From Alistipes sp. (lineage in GTDB: Bacteria; Bacteroidota; Bacteroidia; Bacteroidales; Rikenellaceae): a stretch of 35,334 nucleotides of DNA. The notes beneath the pieces were generated by a model. That model was not told the origin of the DNA and did no database searches. It saw only the letters and a program-made list of their open reading frames with translations. The position numbers and the translations under genes are program-made. Where the stretch lies: contig JAGBXX010000039.1 of the NCBI GenBank assembly GCA_017629035.1, positions 1 through 35,334 of the forward strand, written 5' to 3'. Positions 16,239-24,275 of this stretch are shown here, in pieces. How positions within the stretch are numbered: position 1 is the first letter of the stretch; each line of letters begins with the position of its first letter.

Positions 16239-17048
16239 ATGAAGAAATTTTATATAACGCTATTGTTATTGGCCGCAACTCTTGTAGCGAATGCCCAGCA
16301 GCCCGAGGAGGTAGTGCTCCCCGTGGCCGAGGATTGTGTGGAGGGTGAGTTATCGGCAAACGATGCTCGCAACGAGCGAGGTTTCTTCTCCGACGATAAC
16401 TTTGTGCCTAAGGGCCAGTGGATATTCGGCGGTACTGCCTCATACTCTGCACACCGCAATAATAATTATCAGTTTACACTTATCAACGGCATCGACTCCG
16501 AGGGTTATAGTGTCAGCGTTAGCCCAATGATTGCCTACGCTCCATGGAAGAACATGGCTGTGGGTGTGCGCTTTGGCTATTCACGCTCGTTGCTTGCCTT
16601 GGATAATGCTGCTGTGTCAGTTTCGGGCACTAACATCACCGTTGATATGTTCCACCAGCTCAAGCACTCATATACAGGCACGCTCTTCTGGCGCCCATAT
16701 ATTCCGCTTGGCCATACCAACCGTTTTGCCTTCTTTGCCGAGGTGCAGCTTAATCTCTCTGGTGGCCAGAGCAGGGCTGTAGCAGCAACCAACGTTGTCG
16801 ATGGCATGCAGAACTATCGTGGTACCTATGCCAAGCAGTTTGGTGCTCAGTTGGCTTTGCAGCCAGGTATCGTGGCATTCATTACTAACAATGCTGCTGT
16901 GGAGCTCTCAATCGGTGTACTCGGTGTCGGCTTTGACCGCACACGTCAGGTCAAGAACCAGATTATCGAGGCCAACGTCAAGTCTATTGATACAAACTTT
17001 AAGCTGAACCTGCTCTCTGTGGGATTCGGTATGTCGTTCTACCTCTAA
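16239..17048 (+). CDS. Outer-membrane beta-barrel protein A
   Basis: This 269-residue protein has a Sec signal peptide (MKKFYITLLLLAATLVANA, cut before QQPEE) and no lipobox. After an acidic linker the sequence becomes alternating polar/hydrophobic strands with aromatic girdles: KGQWIFGGTASYSAHRN, VSVSPMIAYAPWKNMAVGVRFGY, GTLFWRPYIPLG, FAFFAEVQLNLSGG and a last strand SVGFGMSFYL. I count roughly 10 strands, so a small outer-membrane barrel is likely. The start at 16239 is set by the signal peptide; an upstream GTG at 16212 lies in the terminator stem. It is paralogous in layout to the next gene. It could anchor or assemble the lipoproteins of the cluster, which is inference. Confidence 0.75.
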   Translation: MKKFYITLLLLAATLVANAQQPEEVVLPVAEDCVEGELSANDARNERGFFSDDNFVPKGQWIFGGTASYSAHRNNNYQFTLINGIDSEGYSVSVSPMIAYAPWKNMAVGVRFGYSRSLLALDNAAVSVSGTNITVDMFHQLKHSYTGTLFWRPYIPLGHTNRFAFFAEVQLNLSGGQSRAVAATNVVDGMQNYRGTYAKQFGAQLALQPGIVAFITNNAAVELSIGVLGVGFDRTRQVKNQIIEANVKSIDTNFKLNLLSVGFGMSFYL

Positions 17049-17060
17049 AATCGCAGCACT

Positions 17061-17891
17061 ATGAGAAAATTTATATTTTTGCTTATCGCCGCTGCGTTCA
17101 CGCTCTCTGCAGCCACTGCTCAGGAGCTCGACACACAGCTCTCGCAGGATAGCATATCTACTGAGCTCCAGGGACGATTCCTCCCTACACGTCAGCGCAT
17201 TGACCGCAAGATCGGTCAGAATAAGTTTGTCTACAAGGGCGAGTATATGCTCGGTCTTACAGCCTCGTATGGTAGCCTCTCGGCCGATGATGCCGATGTT
17301 ATGCTTCTGCTCGATAACCTCAACGTAGGTCTTCGTTCGGCTACCGTGAAGCCATTCTTTGCATACTCATATCGCGATAATCTTGCAGTGGGTTTCCGCT
17401 TTGGCTACGAGCTTATCGACGGTACGCTTGGCAATGCAGACCTCAATCTCGGCCTTCTTGCCGATATGGACAACATGGGTATCTCGAACGTAGGTCTTCG
17501 TAGCGAGAACTTCACTTGGTCGCTTTTCCACCGCCACTACCTCGGTCTTGACCGTCGTGGTATCGTGGGTGTGATCATGGAGACTGAGCTCATGCTCAAG
17601 ACGGGTACTACCTCTTCGTGGAGTGGTGCGGGCGATGACTTCAGCCGCAGCGACAGCCGCAACTTCGCTGCACGTTTCAACTTTAACCCTGGCTTGGGTG
17701 TCTATGTATTCCCTCAGGTATGTCTTACTGTGACTGTGGGCGTGGGTGGTCTTTACTACAACAATATTCGTCAGATCGATGCTGCAGGTATCGAGACAGG
17801 ACGCCGCGACCGCACAGGATTGTCATTTAAGCTCAACTTGGCCGACATCCAGATTGGCCTTGTAGCACATTTGTGGAACAAAAAAAAGTAG
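17061..17891 (+). CDS. Outer-membrane beta-barrel protein B
   Basis: This 276-residue protein has the signal peptide MRKFIFLLIAAAFTLSAATA (cut before QELD) and no lipobox. It has the same layout as barrel A: a polar linker, then KGEYMLGLTASYGSL, VKPFFAYSYRDNLAVGFRFGY, a middle WSLFHRHYLGL strand, and a tail IQIGLVAHLW with KKK. The shared pattern of a first strand with a Gly-Thr/Ala-Ser-Tyr core and an AVGxRFGY strand suggests the two barrels are distant paralogues from a duplication. It lies 12 bp after barrel A and 6 bp before the PCMD lipoprotein, so the three are likely translated from one mRNA. No known porin signature was recognised. Confidence 0.75.
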   Translation: MRKFIFLLIAAAFTLSAATAQELDTQLSQDSISTELQGRFLPTRQRIDRKIGQNKFVYKGEYMLGLTASYGSLSADDADVMLLLDNLNVGLRSATVKPFFAYSYRDNLAVGFRFGYELIDGTLGNADLNLGLLADMDNMGISNVGLRSENFTWSLFHRHYLGLDRRGIVGVIMETELMLKTGTTSSWSGAGDDFSRSDSRNFAARFNFNPGLGVYVFPQVCLTVTVGVGGLYYNNIRQIDAAGIETGRRDRTGLSFKLNLADIQIGLVAHLWNKKK

Positions 17892-17897
17892 TAAGCT

Positions 17898-19487
17898 ATG
17901 ATTAAGTATTTCAGATATTTGTTTGTGGCCGTTGCTACATGTTGTGCAGTGGGCTGTATTGAGAATGATATCCCATATCCTGTTGAGCGCCTCGACATCC
18001 TCACACTTGAGGCGGAGGGCGTGAAGTCGCAGAGCATCGAGAGCTCGCTAAAGAGCGTTAAGCTCGAACTCGAGGAGCAGACCGATATTCGCAACGTAAA
18101 TATTAAGTCGGTGACATTTACCGAGGGTGCGGAGTCGTCGGTTAAGTTCCCTGGCACGTTCGACCTTCGTACACCTTTGTATGTTGAGCTTACGAAGTAT
18201 CAGAGCTTTGAGTGGACTATCTCTGCAACGCAGAGCATCGAGCGCTACTTCAAGGTTGAGGGTCAGATTGGTGAGTCGGAGATCGACCCTGAGCACTTTA
18301 TCGCCAAGGCCTATGTCCCTATGGATCATGATATGGAGAGTATCAACATCGAGGCTCTGAAGCTTGGCCCAGAGGGTATCTCTACCTACTCACATACGCT
18401 CGAGGAGCTTACAAATTTCAACGACACAGCACGCTACGTCGAGGTGAGCTACCATGGCGATATTGTCGAGAAGTGGACACTCATCATTGAGAAGCGTGAT
18501 ATCGAGGTTGAGTTTGTGTCGGTCGATGCTTGGGCTAAGCGTATCTGGCTCAGTGCCAATGGCCGTGCTATGTCCCAGCTCGGTTTCAGATATCGTGCTG
18601 CGGGTGCTCAGGATTGGATCGAGGTTGAGAACGTAACTGTCGATGGCGGTAGCTTCACTGCCTGCATCGAGGGTCTTGAGACACTCTCAGAGTACGAGGT
18701 GTTGGCCTACTCGAACGAGAACCTCACGGAGGTTGTTACGGTATCTACCGAGGATGTCACCTACTTGCCAAACATGGATTTCGAGGAGTGGTCAACCGTG
18801 AACAACGTTGTATGCCCATATCTCGATACTCCATTCTGGGGCTCGGGTAACGATGGTGCTGCTATTGCTGGCACAACGCTCACAGAGCCTACAACAGATA
18901 TTCGCCCAGGTAGCCAGGGTAGCTACGCAGCGTCGCTCCAGTCAAAGAAGGCGTCGTTGATGGGTATTGGTAAGTTTGCCGCAGGTAACCTCTTTATTGG
19001 CGAGTTTGGTGGCCTTCAGGGTACCAACGGTCTTGTTAACTTCGGTCGTCCATGTAGTGCTCGCCCAGTGGCTCTTCACGGCTGGGTTAAGTACAACTGT
19101 GGTGTCATCGACGAGGTGGGCAAGGTGCCATCTGCACGTCCTGAGCTCAAGAAGGGCGATATGGACGAGGGTCAGATTGTTATCGCCGTAGGTAACTGGA
19201 CTGCTGAGGAGTATGGTGGTAGCGAGAGCTGTCCTGTGGTTGTAAATACTCAGGATCAGAGCACCTTCTTCGACCCTCGTGGCAAGGATGTTATCGGCTC
19301 GGGTGAGCTTATCTTCACCGAGTCTACCGATGGCTGGGTGGAGTTCACACTTCCGCTTGAGTATCGCTCAACATCTGAGATTCCTACGCATATCATCATC
19401 ATCTGCACAGGTTCTCACTTCGGTGACTACTTCACTGGTTCGACACAGAGCCTTATGCTTGTCGATGATTTTGAGCTAATCTACTAG
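17898..19487 (+). CDS. PCMD-domain lipoprotein, last gene of the cluster
   Basis: This 529-residue lipoprotein has Cys20 in CAVGCIENDIPYP, with acidic residues just after it. Residues 30-200 form two beta domains of a DUF-like type (a first strand LDILTLEAEG and the EWTISATQSIERYF strand). An Fn3-like unit covers about 203-285. A C-terminal PCMD domain (289-529) has LPNMDFEEW, PFWGSGNDGA, TDIRPGSQGS, MGIGKFAAGNLFIGEF and a closing LMLVDDFELIY. That domain matches the PCMD of the gene at 14151 closely in the central block, so the two share a recent origin. It lies 6 bp after barrel B. It is probably a surface partner of that barrel; substrate and activity are unknown. Confidence 0.8.
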   Translation: MIKYFRYLFVAVATCCAVGCIENDIPYPVERLDILTLEAEGVKSQSIESSLKSVKLELEEQTDIRNVNIKSVTFTEGAESSVKFPGTFDLRTPLYVELTKYQSFEWTISATQSIERYFKVEGQIGESEIDPEHFIAKAYVPMDHDMESINIEALKLGPEGISTYSHTLEELTNFNDTARYVEVSYHGDIVEKWTLIIEKRDIEVEFVSVDAWAKRIWLSANGRAMSQLGFRYRAAGAQDWIEVENVTVDGGSFTACIEGLETLSEYEVLAYSNENLTEVVTVSTEDVTYLPNMDFEEWSTVNNVVCPYLDTPFWGSGNDGAAIAGTTLTEPTTDIRPGSQGSYAASLQSKKASLMGIGKFAAGNLFIGEFGGLQGTNGLVNFGRPCSARPVALHGWVKYNCGVIDEVGKVPSARPELKKGDMDEGQIVIAVGNWTAEEYGGSESCPVVVNTQDQSTFFDPRGKDVIGSGELIFTESTDGWVEFTLPLEYRSTSEIPTHIIIICTGSHFGDYFTGSTQSLMLVDDFELIY

Positions 19488-19507
19488 TCGACTCTAAATA
19501 GAGCAAG

Positions 19508-19545
19508 AGAGGGGGTATCCAAAGCAGATGCCCCCTCTTTGTTTA
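19508..19545 (+). terminator. Terminator at the end of the surface cluster
   Basis: A 12-bp stem (19508-19519 with 19527-19538, one G-T pair, core GGGGG/CCCCC) is followed by TTGTTTATTTTC. The T-tract also contains the TTTG -33 element of the next gene. Confidence 0.88.
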
Positions 19546-19569
19546 TTTTCACTTTTTGTTGTAGCTTTG
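19538..19569 (+). promoter_or_regulatory. Promoter of the HAD phosphatase, implying a leaderless mRNA
   Basis: TTTG (19538-19541) and TAGCTTTG (19562-19569) are exactly 20 bases apart. Transcription would start about five bases after the -7 element, at or next to the ATG at 19574. The in-frame TAG at 19562 rules out an earlier start. Confidence 0.75.
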
Positions 19570-19573
19570 TGCT

Positions 19574-20224
19574 ATGAAACCAAGGATTATAATCTTCGAC
19601 TTTGACGGCACGCTCGGCGATACTCGCCAAAATATCGTGATGACTCTCCAGGCAACTATGCGTGAGCGTGGCCTCGAGGTGCGTAGCGAGAGTGAGTGTG
19701 CTCAGACCATAGGCCTTACGCTCCTTGATAGCTTTCGTGCGATGTATCCCACAATGAGCCACGACGAGGCCGAGGCCTGTGTTAGTCACTATCGAGCCAT
19801 ATTCTATCGCAGCATCGAGGAGTCTATACCCCAACTATTTGAGGGTGTTCGCCCCACGCTCGAGCGACTCAGTGAGCTTGGCGTGGTTATGACTATTGCA
19901 TCGTCACGCTCCTCACCCTCGCTGCTACTCTTTATCCGCAGCATGGGCATTGAGCACCACTTCAGCCTTGTTCTTGGCTCGGACAGCGTAGAAAAACATA
20001 AGCCACACCCCGAGGCGGTAATCCAGAGCCTCGAGAAGCTCGGTTTTAGCCCCTCTGAGGCTCTTGTGGTGGGCGATATGCCCGTAGATATACTCATGGC
20101 TCGCAACGCCTCTACACGCAGCGTGGGTGTGAGCTATGGTAATGCTACACGTGAGGAGCTCGAGGCTGCAGGTGCCGACTATGTGATAGATAACCTGTCA
20201 GAGCTCCTTAGGATAGTAGAATAA
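19574..20224 (+). CDS. HAD-family phosphatase, phosphoglycolate phosphatase-like
   Basis: This 216-residue haloacid dehalogenase-superfamily hydrolase has motif I DFDGTLGDT (Asp9 nucleophile, Asp11 acid/base), motif II around ASSRSSPS (about 109-116), a motif III lysine in EKHKPHPE (141 or 143) and motif IV VVGDMPVDI with Asp168 and Asp172. A four-helix C1 cap lies at about 18-90, as in Gph and beta-phosphoglucomutase relatives. These enzymes remove phosphate from small phosphorylated metabolites; phosphoglycolate, pyrophosphate or a sugar phosphate are all possible. It is a cytoplasmic single-gene unit between two strong terminators. There is no alternative start, and motif I begins at residue 9, so the ATG at 19574 is required. 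Confidence 0.88.
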   Translation: MKPRIIIFDFDGTLGDTRQNIVMTLQATMRERGLEVRSESECAQTIGLTLLDSFRAMYPTMSHDEAEACVSHYRAIFYRSIEESIPQLFEGVRPTLERLSELGVVMTIASSRSSPSLLLFIRSMGIEHHFSLVLGSDSVEKHKPHPEAVIQSLEKLGFSPSEALVVGDMPVDILMARNASTRSVGVSYGNATREELEAAGADYVIDNLSELLRIVE

Positions 20225-20226
20225 AA

Positions 20227-20260
20227 ATATGGGTTGTCCCGCACGGGACAACCCATATCT
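20227..20260. terminator. Bidirectional terminator
   Basis: A perfect 14-bp stem, ATATGGGTTGTCCC (20227-20240) with its complement (20245-20258) and loop GCAC, is flanked by A-rich and T-rich ends between two convergent genes. Confidence 0.9.
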
Positions 20261-20276
20261 TATTATATGCCTATCT

Positions 20277-22160
20277 CTACTTGCGCAGAGCCAATGGCTT
20301 TGGTGCGCTGAGTGCCTGGCCCGATACATCCTCGCTGATATCCTGGGCTGTTACCTTGCCACTCCACTGGCCAGTAATCTTGTTGCCACCATCGTCCACA
20401 AGGTCAAATACGAAGTGGTAGTTGCCATTGCCTGCGTCCTCGATAGTCACAGTGCCCGATGCGATAGGAGCAGTATCAGATGAGTAGCCCTCAGAGTCTG
20501 GCGTGAGGTCGCCATACCATGTAAAGAGGATGCTGCCAGAGAAGCTGACAATACCTGTAAACATTGTGTGGTCGGCAACATCGAGCGACACGTTGTATGT
20601 GCCCGTAGGCAATGATGTGCGTGAGTTGCTACTGCTGTCGACTATAAACTCAGTAGTGAACATGTCACCATAACCATCTGGATACTCGCTATTTACGCCG
20701 TAGAGCATGAACATCCAGTTGTCAAAGCCTGGCTTCATGCACTCACCAAGGCAGAATGCGTAGCCCTCAGCATTTGCTGGGAAGTCGTATACGTGGTCAG
20801 CATCGAGAGTTGTCCATGGACGTGGAAGCATAGTCTCGTCGTTGTCATTGAAATTGCCACTGTTGATCTTACCTGAGAATGTAAGCGTAATCTTGACGCC
20901 ATTGTCGGCAACAAAGTTCATAGAGATATTGTGCGATGTGCCGTCGTACTCAACATCGAACGAGCCCTCGGTAACAAGTCCCACCTTTTTAATTTGGCCA
21001 TTCTCGACATATTGTAAGTATGTGCCTGTGAAGTATGAGTCACCAAAGTACTCTGTGATCTTGCCTGCGTCGAAGAAGTATGGCTGGCAGTAGATCTCGC
21101 TGATAACATCGTATACCACATCGTAGTGGCCAGCAGCAAGAGGCACGCTTGGCTCATTATAGTCTGGATACTTAGGCATAAATACTCGGCTCAAGTGGAG
21201 GTAATAACCCTTCTGTAATGAGCCATTCTCGTCGAATGTGCCGTCGAACATCTCAACACCCACCTCGTCGCAGAATGGGAAGAACCAGCTGCCCCAGTAG
21301 CGCATCTGTGCTTCGTCCATGTCGATGGTGATATCCTCCTCGAAGAACTCGTAGGCTGAAGTACCGCCCTGAACAAACTGTATAGAGCCAGTGTAACGTG
21401 CTGAGAACTCCATATTGTCAAGGAGCATCAATACACCCTCGACTGTGACTGTGTAGGTTGGACCTGTGCGCTCAACTGTTACGGTACCGACGATAGGCGA
21501 TGTGATGATCTCTCCGTCAGCAACAATATCTACGTACGATGATGATGGGTCGTAGGTAAATGGCGAGAGGTCGCTACCAGCCTGGTATACACCATTAGGG
21601 AGTACGGGGTTGATAGGGTCGCTATCTGCCTCGTTATAGAAGTCGATAAATACTTGAATATCACCATCCCAGCCAAGCTCTGTGGTATTTCCAAATGTAA
21701 ACTCGTAGTTGCCGGCGAGGGCAGAGTTATCGTTGCGATATACGGCGCTTACGAGCTTGTTGAGTTCATAGCCCTCAAATGGCTCCTCGCTCTGTTCCAA
21801 GGTTGTAAATGTGCTCTTAGTTGTAGCCTCTGTAGTCCCGTTTACGGCAAGGGCAAAGAGTGTATACTCGGTGTTAGGCGTTAGCCCCGTGATGCTATTC
21901 TCTGCAGCTTCAACCTTTGTGCCCTCGCTCTTGATGGTAGTTGCTGTGGCCTCGGCTGTGCCCTCAACGCAGTAGTAGTATGCCTCCTCGGCGTTGGTTG
22001 TGGTAACCGAGAAATTGACACTATCGGTGCTAACATTCAAAATCTCAATGCTCACACCAGGTTTTTTTGTCTCGTTTGCAGGCTCATCTGTCTGGCACGA
22101 TGACACGAGGAGTGACATCGCGGCTATCGCAATAGCTGAAAAATTGAAAAATCTTCTCAT
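20277..22160 (-). CDS. Lipoprotein with an Fn3-like unit and repeated beta domains
   Basis: This 627-residue lipoprotein has Cys22 in LVSSCQTDEPA, with acidic residues after it that favour surface export. Residues 35-122 form one Fn3-like unit (VSIEILNVSTDSVNFSV, then ITGLTPNTEYTLFALAVNG). The rest is an array of beta domains with recurring phrases such as LPNGVYQAG, LAAGHYDVVYD and LPTGTYNVSLD followed by strands closing in SGSILF, TFSGKI and QWSGKV. This suggests at least three related modules of about 110-150 residues. It shares this module type with the gene upstream, and the two form an operon with a 22-bp gap. I recognise no enzyme signature. It may bind glycan or protein at the surface. 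Confidence 0.75.
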   Translation of the reverse strand: MRRFFNFSAIAIAAMSLLVSSCQTDEPANETKKPGVSIEILNVSTDSVNFSVTTTNAEEAYYYCVEGTAEATATTIKSEGTKVEAAENSITGLTPNTEYTLFALAVNGTTEATTKSTFTTLEQSEEPFEGYELNKLVSAVYRNDNSALAGNYEFTFGNTTELGWDGDIQVFIDFYNEADSDPINPVLPNGVYQAGSDLSPFTYDPSSSYVDIVADGEIITSPIVGTVTVERTGPTYTVTVEGVLMLLDNMEFSARYTGSIQFVQGGTSAYEFFEEDITIDMDEAQMRYWGSWFFPFCDEVGVEMFDGTFDENGSLQKGYYLHLSRVFMPKYPDYNEPSVPLAAGHYDVVYDVISEIYCQPYFFDAGKITEYFGDSYFTGTYLQYVENGQIKKVGLVTEGSFDVEYDGTSHNISMNFVADNGVKITLTFSGKINSGNFNDNDETMLPRPWTTLDADHVYDFPANAEGYAFCLGECMKPGFDNWMFMLYGVNSEYPDGYGDMFTTEFIVDSSSNSRTSLPTGTYNVSLDVADHTMFTGIVSFSGSILFTWYGDLTPDSEGYSSDTAPIASGTVTIEDAGNGNYHFVFDLVDDGGNKITGQWSGKVTAQDISEDVSGQALSAPKPLALRK

Positions 22161-22182
22161 GGGGTATATAGTTTTATATTTG

Positions 22183-23937
22183 TTACTGAACTTTTATCTC
22201 GCCACTCCAGTTCATATAGAAAGGCTTAGTCTCGCCACCATTAACCATTGTGGCATTGACGATTATTGTGTGATTAGTATCTTCGGTCGTAACATCCACC
22301 TTGATATCTGTAAATGTCCATGTCTTATATGATGGGCGGTATGTCACAAAATCGGTGTACGAGAGGTTAAACTGCTCGGTTGTATATGTTCCCGTTGGAA
22401 GCAGCGCATCGCCATTTTCACAAACTGCAGGATCGAGCAAGAGATCGAAACGGAACTCACCGCCATCATTATCTGTGAACTTGATGTAGTACTCGCCAGG
22501 AACCACGTTGCCTGTATAGCGTGTTGGCTGAATTGATTCCTTCACCTCGAAGATGTGAGCACCATCAGGAGCACCCTCGACAATCTTAGGAAGCGCAATG
22601 CCATCAACAAGTCCAGCGAAGTCCAATACCACGTAGTTGCCGTCAGAGAATACAAGCTCGCCAGCAATCTCGTAGTATACCTCGCGTGTATCCTCGTTAG
22701 GTGTAGCTACGACATTGAGGCTACCACTGCCGAATGTTACGGTAGTAATGTCTGTTGGGTGGAGCTTGAACGATGTATATGCCATGCTAATCTCGCCGGC
22801 AGTAAAGCCTCCAAGCTGATACTCGCCCGAGGTGAGATACTCGGCACCATCCTCGACGTAGAAGTCTGCGTAGAGCGTATATCCGTTAACCTCGTCGATA
22901 AATGTAAGATAGTAGTTGGTCTCGCTATATTTGTATGCTGAGGCGATGATATTCTCGTGCAGAGTGTATACGATTGTGTTCTTTGTTGTGGTGAAGGTAA
23001 TCACCTCAGCCATAATAACATCCTCGTTAATGCCCTTAGCAGCTACATATACCTCGTAGGCAGTCTGCTCGTCAAGACCCTCGATCTTAACCTCGCCACT
23101 CTCAGTATCAGTACCATTCTTAAGCACCTGGTCGGCAGTTACGTCACGTGAGCCAGCCTTGATACATACATACTTGAGCTCTGCTACGTTCTCGGCAGTT
23201 ACGTTGATTGTGGCATAGTCGTAGCCAATATCCTCGCCAAGCGATGCCTCGAGCTGTGGCTCAGGGGCGAGTGTTGAGAAGCTGAAGAGTGACTCTGCAC
23301 GGCTGTTGTTGCCCAGTGCAAGAGCGTAGATGTTGTAGCGTGTGCCCGCCTCGAGATCCGTGAGTGTTACCTTAACCTCGGTATTTGGCTCTACGGCCTC
23401 GCCATTAGCCGATATCTCATCGTTCGATGGTCGCTCAACGCCCTCACCTACAACGAGATACTTGACCTCATTTGCGTTTGATGAGGTTATTGTGAGATTT
23501 GCCGAACTCTCTGTTATGTCGCTCACTTCAAGCTTCAGTGTCGCCTTTGTAGACTCCTCGGTCTCAGCCTCCTGGTATGTGTAGACGCTGCCCAAAGCAT
23601 TCTGGGCTGCAACATGAAGTGTGTACTTAGTCTTGGGAGCGAGCTTCTCGAACTTTAGACTAACTGTTGCGTTTGCCTCCACGGTAGTGCCCTCCGAGAG
23701 GATGCTCTCCTTGGCTGGTGCGCCCTCGCTACTCTCGGCAAAGATGTAGCGCAGCTCAGTTGCGCTCGTTGATGTAACGCTAAACTCGAGCGTTGTGTCG
23801 CTAATCGATACCACCTCGGCCGATACCTCAGCCTGTTTATCGTTCTGCACAGGTGGTATAGGCTCGTCATTACAACCTACCAACATTGCAGCTGCAAGCA
23901 GCATAAGTAGGTTGGCATAAAGTTTCACGGTTCTCAT
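22183..23937 (-). CDS. Lipoprotein with three Fn3-like units and beta domains
   Basis: This 584-residue lipoprotein has Cys22 in MLVGCNDEPIPP. Three Fn3-like units (about 36-130, 132-225 and 228-318) show the recurring end pattern LxxLxxxTxYxIYxxAxG, as in LEAGTRYNIYALALGN. Two beta domains follow, of the kind seen in the neighbouring gene (about 322-460 with LTSGEYQLGGF, 465-584 with LPTGTYTTEQF and a last strand YMNWSGEIKVQ). It is the first gene of a two-gene unit transcribed from the promoter at 24076-24107 with a leader of about 130 bases. There is no catalytic motif. The pair probably are surface-binding proteins, which is inference from the signal and domain type only. Confidence 0.75.
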   Translation of the reverse strand: MRTVKLYANLLMLLAAAMLVGCNDEPIPPVQNDKQAEVSAEVVSISDTTLEFSVTSTSATELRYIFAESSEGAPAKESILSEGTTVEANATVSLKFEKLAPKTKYTLHVAAQNALGSVYTYQEAETEESTKATLKLEVSDITESSANLTITSSNANEVKYLVVGEGVERPSNDEISANGEAVEPNTEVKVTLTDLEAGTRYNIYALALGNNSRAESLFSFSTLAPEPQLEASLGEDIGYDYATINVTAENVAELKYVCIKAGSRDVTADQVLKNGTDTESGEVKIEGLDEQTAYEVYVAAKGINEDVIMAEVITFTTTKNTIVYTLHENIIASAYKYSETNYYLTFIDEVNGYTLYADFYVEDGAEYLTSGEYQLGGFTAGEISMAYTSFKLHPTDITTVTFGSGSLNVVATPNEDTREVYYEIAGELVFSDGNYVVLDFAGLVDGIALPKIVEGAPDGAHIFEVKESIQPTRYTGNVVPGEYYIKFTDNDGGEFRFDLLLDPAVCENGDALLPTGTYTTEQFNLSYTDFVTYRPSYKTWTFTDIKVDVTTEDTNHTIIVNATMVNGGETKPFYMNWSGEIKVQ

Positions 23938-24075
23938 AAGTTTTAGTTTTATTTGGCTATTTATTGTTTATTCGTTGTTAGTCAATCTTTTAGCGCTGCA
24001 ATTTTGGCCCTATTATGGCTATTGTATTGCTATAAAGTATTCTTGTAAATGTGTTATATCTTCATATTTGCTTGT

Positions 24076-24107
24076 CAAAAGTATGATAAAAATAACTAAA
24101 AAACAAA
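24076..24107 (-). promoter_or_regulatory. Promoter of the Fn3 lipoprotein pair
   Basis: On the minus strand TTTG (24104-24107) and TACTTTTG (24076-24083) are exactly 20 bases apart, a full consensus match. The start site would be near 24071. Confidence 0.75.
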
Positions 24108-24187
24108 TATTTTGCCCCAAAAAACATTAAAAAATATTTTTAATAAATTGTTATTGATATTTAATAAATGGTTTTTTGAAAAAATAG

Positions 24188-24218
24188 ATTGCTAATAAAA
24201 AAAATAATTTTACCTTTG
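24188..24218 (+). promoter_or_regulatory. Promoter of the C11 peptidase gene
   Basis: TACCTTTG (24211-24218) is a perfect -7 element and ATTG (24188-24191) lies 19 bases upstream as a near-match -33. The leader would be about 50 bases. Confidence 0.65.
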
Positions 24219-24275
24219 TGCTTGGCAGTGCGACCTAAACTGCCGATTGTGTGCAATATAATACCTTAATATATT

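Larger units (their letters stand above)
23938..24275. other. AT-rich intergenic region with divergent promoters
   Basis: This 338-bp stretch holds no gene. It contains the minus-strand promoter at 24076-24107 for the lipoprotein pair and a plus-strand promoter near 24188-24218 for the peptidase gene. The minus-strand leader is about 130 bases long. Between the promoters the sequence is very AT-rich, with long A- and T-runs that suggest bent DNA. I see no clear palindrome or riboswitch in it. Confidence 0.6.
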
